The translations under genes were made by a program, and so were the position numbers. Under the pieces are notes generated by a model. The model was not told the DNA's origin. It searched no databases and saw only the letters and a program-made list of their open reading frames with translations. From assembly GCF_013344765.1 (NCBI RefSeq), contig NZ_JABVBF010000003.1, forward strand, positions 1 through 61,254: a stretch of DNA of 61,254 nt, read 5' to 3'. The stretch's first letter is position 1. Each line of letters opens with the position of its first letter. Positions 57,786 to 61,254 of the stretch are shown here, piece after piece. This DNA comes from Acinetobacter lactucae. Lineage in GTDB: Bacteria; Pseudomonadota; Gammaproteobacteria; Pseudomonadales; Moraxellaceae.

Positions 57786-59510
57786 TTGGAACTTTTATCT
57801 GGTGGTGAAATGCTCGTTCGTGCTCTTGCGGACGAAGGCGTTGAACATGTTTTTGGTTATCCAGGCGGCGCTGTATTACATATTTATGATGCGCTATTTC
57901 AACAAGACAAAATTAATCATTACCTCGTACGTCATGAACAAGCTGCTGGTCATATGGCAGATGCTTACTCGCGTGCTACAGGTAAGACAGGCGTAGTACT
58001 GGTCACTTCTGGACCTGGCGCAACTAATACTGTGACTCCAATTGCAACAGCTTATATGGACTCAATCCCAATGGTGATTTTGTCTGGCCAAGTTGCATCA
58101 CATCTTATTGGTGAAGACGCTTTCCAAGAAACTGATATGGTGGGTATTTCACGTCCAATCGTGAAACACAGCTTCCAAGTTCGTCATGCAAGCGAAATTC
58201 CTGCAATTATCAAAAAAGCATTTTATATCGCATCAAGTGGTCGCCCTGGCCCTGTTGTAGTCGATATTCCTAAAGATGCGACAAATCCTGCAGAAAAATT
58301 TGCGTACGAATATCCTGAAAGAGTGAAGATGCGTTCTTATCAGCCACCTTCACGTGGTCATTCTGGTCAAATTCGTAAAGCGATTGATGAGCTTTTAAGT
58401 GCAAAACGCCCTGTAATTTATACGGGTGGTGGTGTTGTTCAAGGTAATGCATCAGCATTATTGACTGAACTCGCTCATTTACTCGGTTATCCGGTGACTA
58501 ATACACTTATGGGCCTTGGTGGCTTCCCTGGCGATGATCCACAATTCGTGGGCATGTTGGGTATGCACGGTACTTATGAAGCAAATATGGCGATGCATAA
58601 TGCTGACGTCATTCTTGCAATTGGTGCGCGTTTTGATGACCGAGTGACCAATAACCCAGCAAAATTCTGTGTGAATGCTAAAGTTATTCATATTGATATT
58701 GATCCGGCGAGCATTTCAAAAACAATTATGGCGCATATTCCAATTGTAGGGGCGGTTGAGCCTGTACTTCAGGAAATGTTGACGCAATTGAAACAATTAA
58801 ATGTGTCTAAGCCAAACCCTGAAGCAATTGCTGCGTGGTGGGATCAAATTAATGAATGGCGTAAAGTTCATGGCTTGAAGTTTGAAACCCCGACTGATGG
58901 CACAATGAAGCCGCAGCAAGTTGTTGAAGCTTTATATAAAGTCACTAACGGTGATGCCATCATTACTTCAGATGTGGGCCAACACCAAATGTTTGGTGCT
59001 TTGTATTACAAATACAAACGTCCACGTCAATGGATTAACTCAGGCGGATTGGGCACCATGGGCGTAGGTTTACCTTATGCAATGGCTGCGAAGCTCGCTT
59101 TCCCAGATCAACAAGTCGTTTGTATTACTGGTGAAGCTTCAATTCAAATGTGTATTCAAGAGCTTTCAACCTGTAAGCAATACGGCATGAATGTGAAGAT
59201 CTTATGCTTGAATAACCGTGCTTTAGGTATGGTGAAGCAGTGGCAGGATATGAACTATGAAGGCCGTCACTCAAGCTCATATGTTGAATCATTGCCTGAT
59301 TTTGGCAAGTTAATGGAAGCTTATGGTCATGTTGGTATCCAGATTGATCATGCTGATGAACTAGAGTCGAAGCTTGCTGAAGCAATGGCGATTAATGATA
59401 AATGTGTATTCATTAATGTCATGGTTGATCGTACAGAACATGTTTATCCAATGCTGATCGCAGGTCAGTCTATGAAGGATATGTGGTTAGGTAAAGGGGA
59501 GCGTACATAA
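57786..59510 (+). CDS. ilvB: Acetolactate synthase large subunit
   Basis: ThDP-dependent first enzyme of isoleucine and valine synthesis, joining two pyruvates, or pyruvate with 2-ketobutyrate. 574 residues. The start is TTG 57786: the N-terminus then reads [14 protein letters not shown], matching E. coli IlvI, and AGGGTGA is at 57772-57778. The catalytic glutamate is in [13 protein letters not shown]. The ThDP-binding motif, usually GDG, reads G449-E450-A451 before SIQM. It overlaps the regulatory subunit gene by one base. It could equally be named ilvI. Confidence 0.95.
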   Translation: MELLSGGEMLVRALADEGVEHVFGYPGGAVLHIYDALFQQDKINHYLVRHEQAAGHMADAYSRATGKTGVVLVTSGPGATNTVTPIATAYMDSIPMVILSGQVASHLIGEDAFQETDMVGISRPIVKHSFQVRHASEIPAIIKKAFYIASSGRPGPVVVDIPKDATNPAEKFAYEYPERVKMRSYQPPSRGHSGQIRKAIDELLSAKRPVIYTGGGVVQGNASALLTELAHLLGYPVTNTLMGLGGFPGDDPQFVGMLGMHGTYEANMAMHNADVILAIGARFDDRVTNNPAKFCVNAKVIHIDIDPASISKTIMAHIPIVGAVEPVLQEMLTQLKQLNVSKPNPEAIAAWWDQINEWRKVHGLKFETPTDGTMKPQQVVEALYKVTNGDAIITSDVGQHQMFGALYYKYKRPRQWINSGGLGTMGVGLPYAMAAKLAFPDQQVVCITGEASIQMCIQELSTCKQYGMNVKILCLNNRALGMVKQWQDMNYEGRHSSSYVESLPDFGKLMEAYGHVGIQIDHADELESKLAEAMAINDKCVFINVMVDRTEHVYPMLIAGQSMKDMWLGKGERT

Positions 59511-60001
59511 TGAGACATATTATTTCTGTACTCGTTGAAAACGAAGCTGGTGCGCTTTCTCGCCTTGTTGGTTTATTTAGCCAACGTGGATATAACATTG
59601 AAACACTAAATGTTGCACCGACCGAAGATCCAACTTTATCACGCTTAACATTAACAACTTATGGTGATGACCATAAGATTGAACAGATTACAAAGCAGCT
59701 CAATAAACTTGTTGAAGTTGTAAAAGTAGTTGATTTATCAGAAGGTTCACACATTGAGCGTGAACTGATGCTGATTAAAGTAAAAGCGTTAGGTGCTTCA
59801 CGTGCTGAAATTAAGCGTACAGCGGATATTTTCCGTGCGCAAATTGTAGACGTGACACCAACTACCTATACCATTCAAATAGCAGGGACAACTGAAAAAT
59901 TAGATGGTTTTATCGATGCACTTGCAGAAAACACTATTCTAGAAGTCGTTCGTTCAGGTGTATCTGGTATCGCCCGTGGCGAAAAAGTATTAGCCATTTA
60001 A
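59510..60001 (+). CDS. ilvN: Acetolactate synthase small (regulatory) subunit
   Basis: Regulatory subunit of 163 residues with an N-terminal ACT domain (ISVLVENEAGALSRLVGLF) that confers valine feedback inhibition, and the C-terminal domain of the full-length IlvH type. Could be called ilvH. Translationally coupled to the large subunit. Confidence 0.95.
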   Translation: MRHIISVLVENEAGALSRLVGLFSQRGYNIETLNVAPTEDPTLSRLTLTTYGDDHKIEQITKQLNKLVEVVKVVDLSEGSHIERELMLIKVKALGASRAEIKRTADIFRAQIVDVTPTTYTIQIAGTTEKLDGFIDALAENTILEVVRSGVSGIARGEKVLAI

Positions 60002-60021
60002 TTTTTTAAAAAGTATTTTAG

Positions 60022-61050
<1,029 letters not shown>

Positions 61051-61071
61051 TTTTCTTTTTCTAAAGCTTTA

Positions 61072-61106
61072 AAAGAACCCTGCTCTAAGCAGGGTTCTTT
61101 ATTTAT
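61072..61106 (+). terminator. ilv operon terminator
   Basis: AAAGAACCCTGC (61072-61083) and GCAGGGTTCTTT (61089-61100) form a perfect 12-bp stem around a 5-base loop, followed by an AT-rich tail. Confidence 0.85.
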
Positions 61107-61142
61107 ACTATTTTTAAACATGAAAAGAGCCATCGAATCAAC

Positions 61143-61180
61143 TTGACTGGATTAAATAAATTCTATATTTTTCATATAAT
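61143..61180 (+). promoter_or_regulatory. Promoter-like sequence at the window edge
   Basis: TTGACT (61143-61148) with TATTTT 17 bases downstream, and an overlapping TATAAT at 61175-61180. It points out of the window towards an unseen gene. Nothing else is visible between 61107 and the end. Confidence 0.3.
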
Positions 61181-61254
61181 TGGCTGCTTAATTTTTATTT
61201 ACTCTATTGATTTATATAGTAAAAAATACTTGACCAAAAGATAGATAGTGTTAT

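Overview
The window looks like chromosome of an Acinetobacter species (Moraxellaceae, Gammaproteobacteria), probably near A. baumannii. The basis is the AT-rich gammaproteobacterial coding sequence, the gene families (edd/eda with a GapN-type dehydrogenase, MacAB with its own outer-membrane factor, an aryl polyene cluster) and the gene order; no database was searched. I see no tRNA, rRNA, insertion sequence, integrase or CRISPR array. The genes are dense and nearly all look intact.

Layout. 1-6.7 kb: Entner-Doudoroff/gluconate cassette (edd, eda, gluconate permease, gluconokinase, GapN-like dehydrogenase). 6.8-11.7 kb: proA (-), an RhlA-like alpha/beta hydrolase fused to a PilZ domain (+), then a methyltransferase and nagZ (-). 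11.8-16.0 kb: tail-specific protease Prc, then a glycosyltransferase and a PAP2 phosphatase preceded by four TGTCA-type repeats at exact 11-nt spacing, which reads as a double Pho box. 16.1-25.7 kb: a block that, as I recall it, is also found in Pseudomonas: iscX, ndk, rlmN, pilF, rodZ-like, ispG, hisS, yfgM-like, bamB, der.

25.8-43.3 kb: the main accessory system, a 20-gene single-strand cluster for an aryl polyene (APE) lipid, a membrane-bound antioxidant pigment of the xanthomonadin/flexirubin type. It has one good promoter (TTGTAA-16-TATAAT) and one strong terminator. It encodes two ACPs, two complete ketosynthases and a chain-length factor, a ketoreductase, two hotdog dehydratase domains (one fused to the AMP ligase), a thioesterase, a glycosyltransferase, two acyltransferases, an MIO ammonia lyase, a flavoprotein with a halogenase-type WxWxIP motif, an MMPL exporter, a LolA-like carrier, lipoproteins and a dedicated phosphopantetheinyl transferase. 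APE clusters are a known class. The ligase-dehydratase fusion, the ammonia lyase and the halogenase-like enzyme are the parts of this version most worth testing.

43.3-61.3 kb: secB-grxC-rhodanese and rsgA (-), orn, a Bax-inhibitor-1 family protein and fabI (+), macA-macB-outer-membrane factor (-), leuS-lptE-holA (-), and the branched-chain amino acid operon ilvB-ilvN-ilvC (+). Many start codons were set by ribosome binding sites and family length rather than by the longest frame; these are noted per gene.
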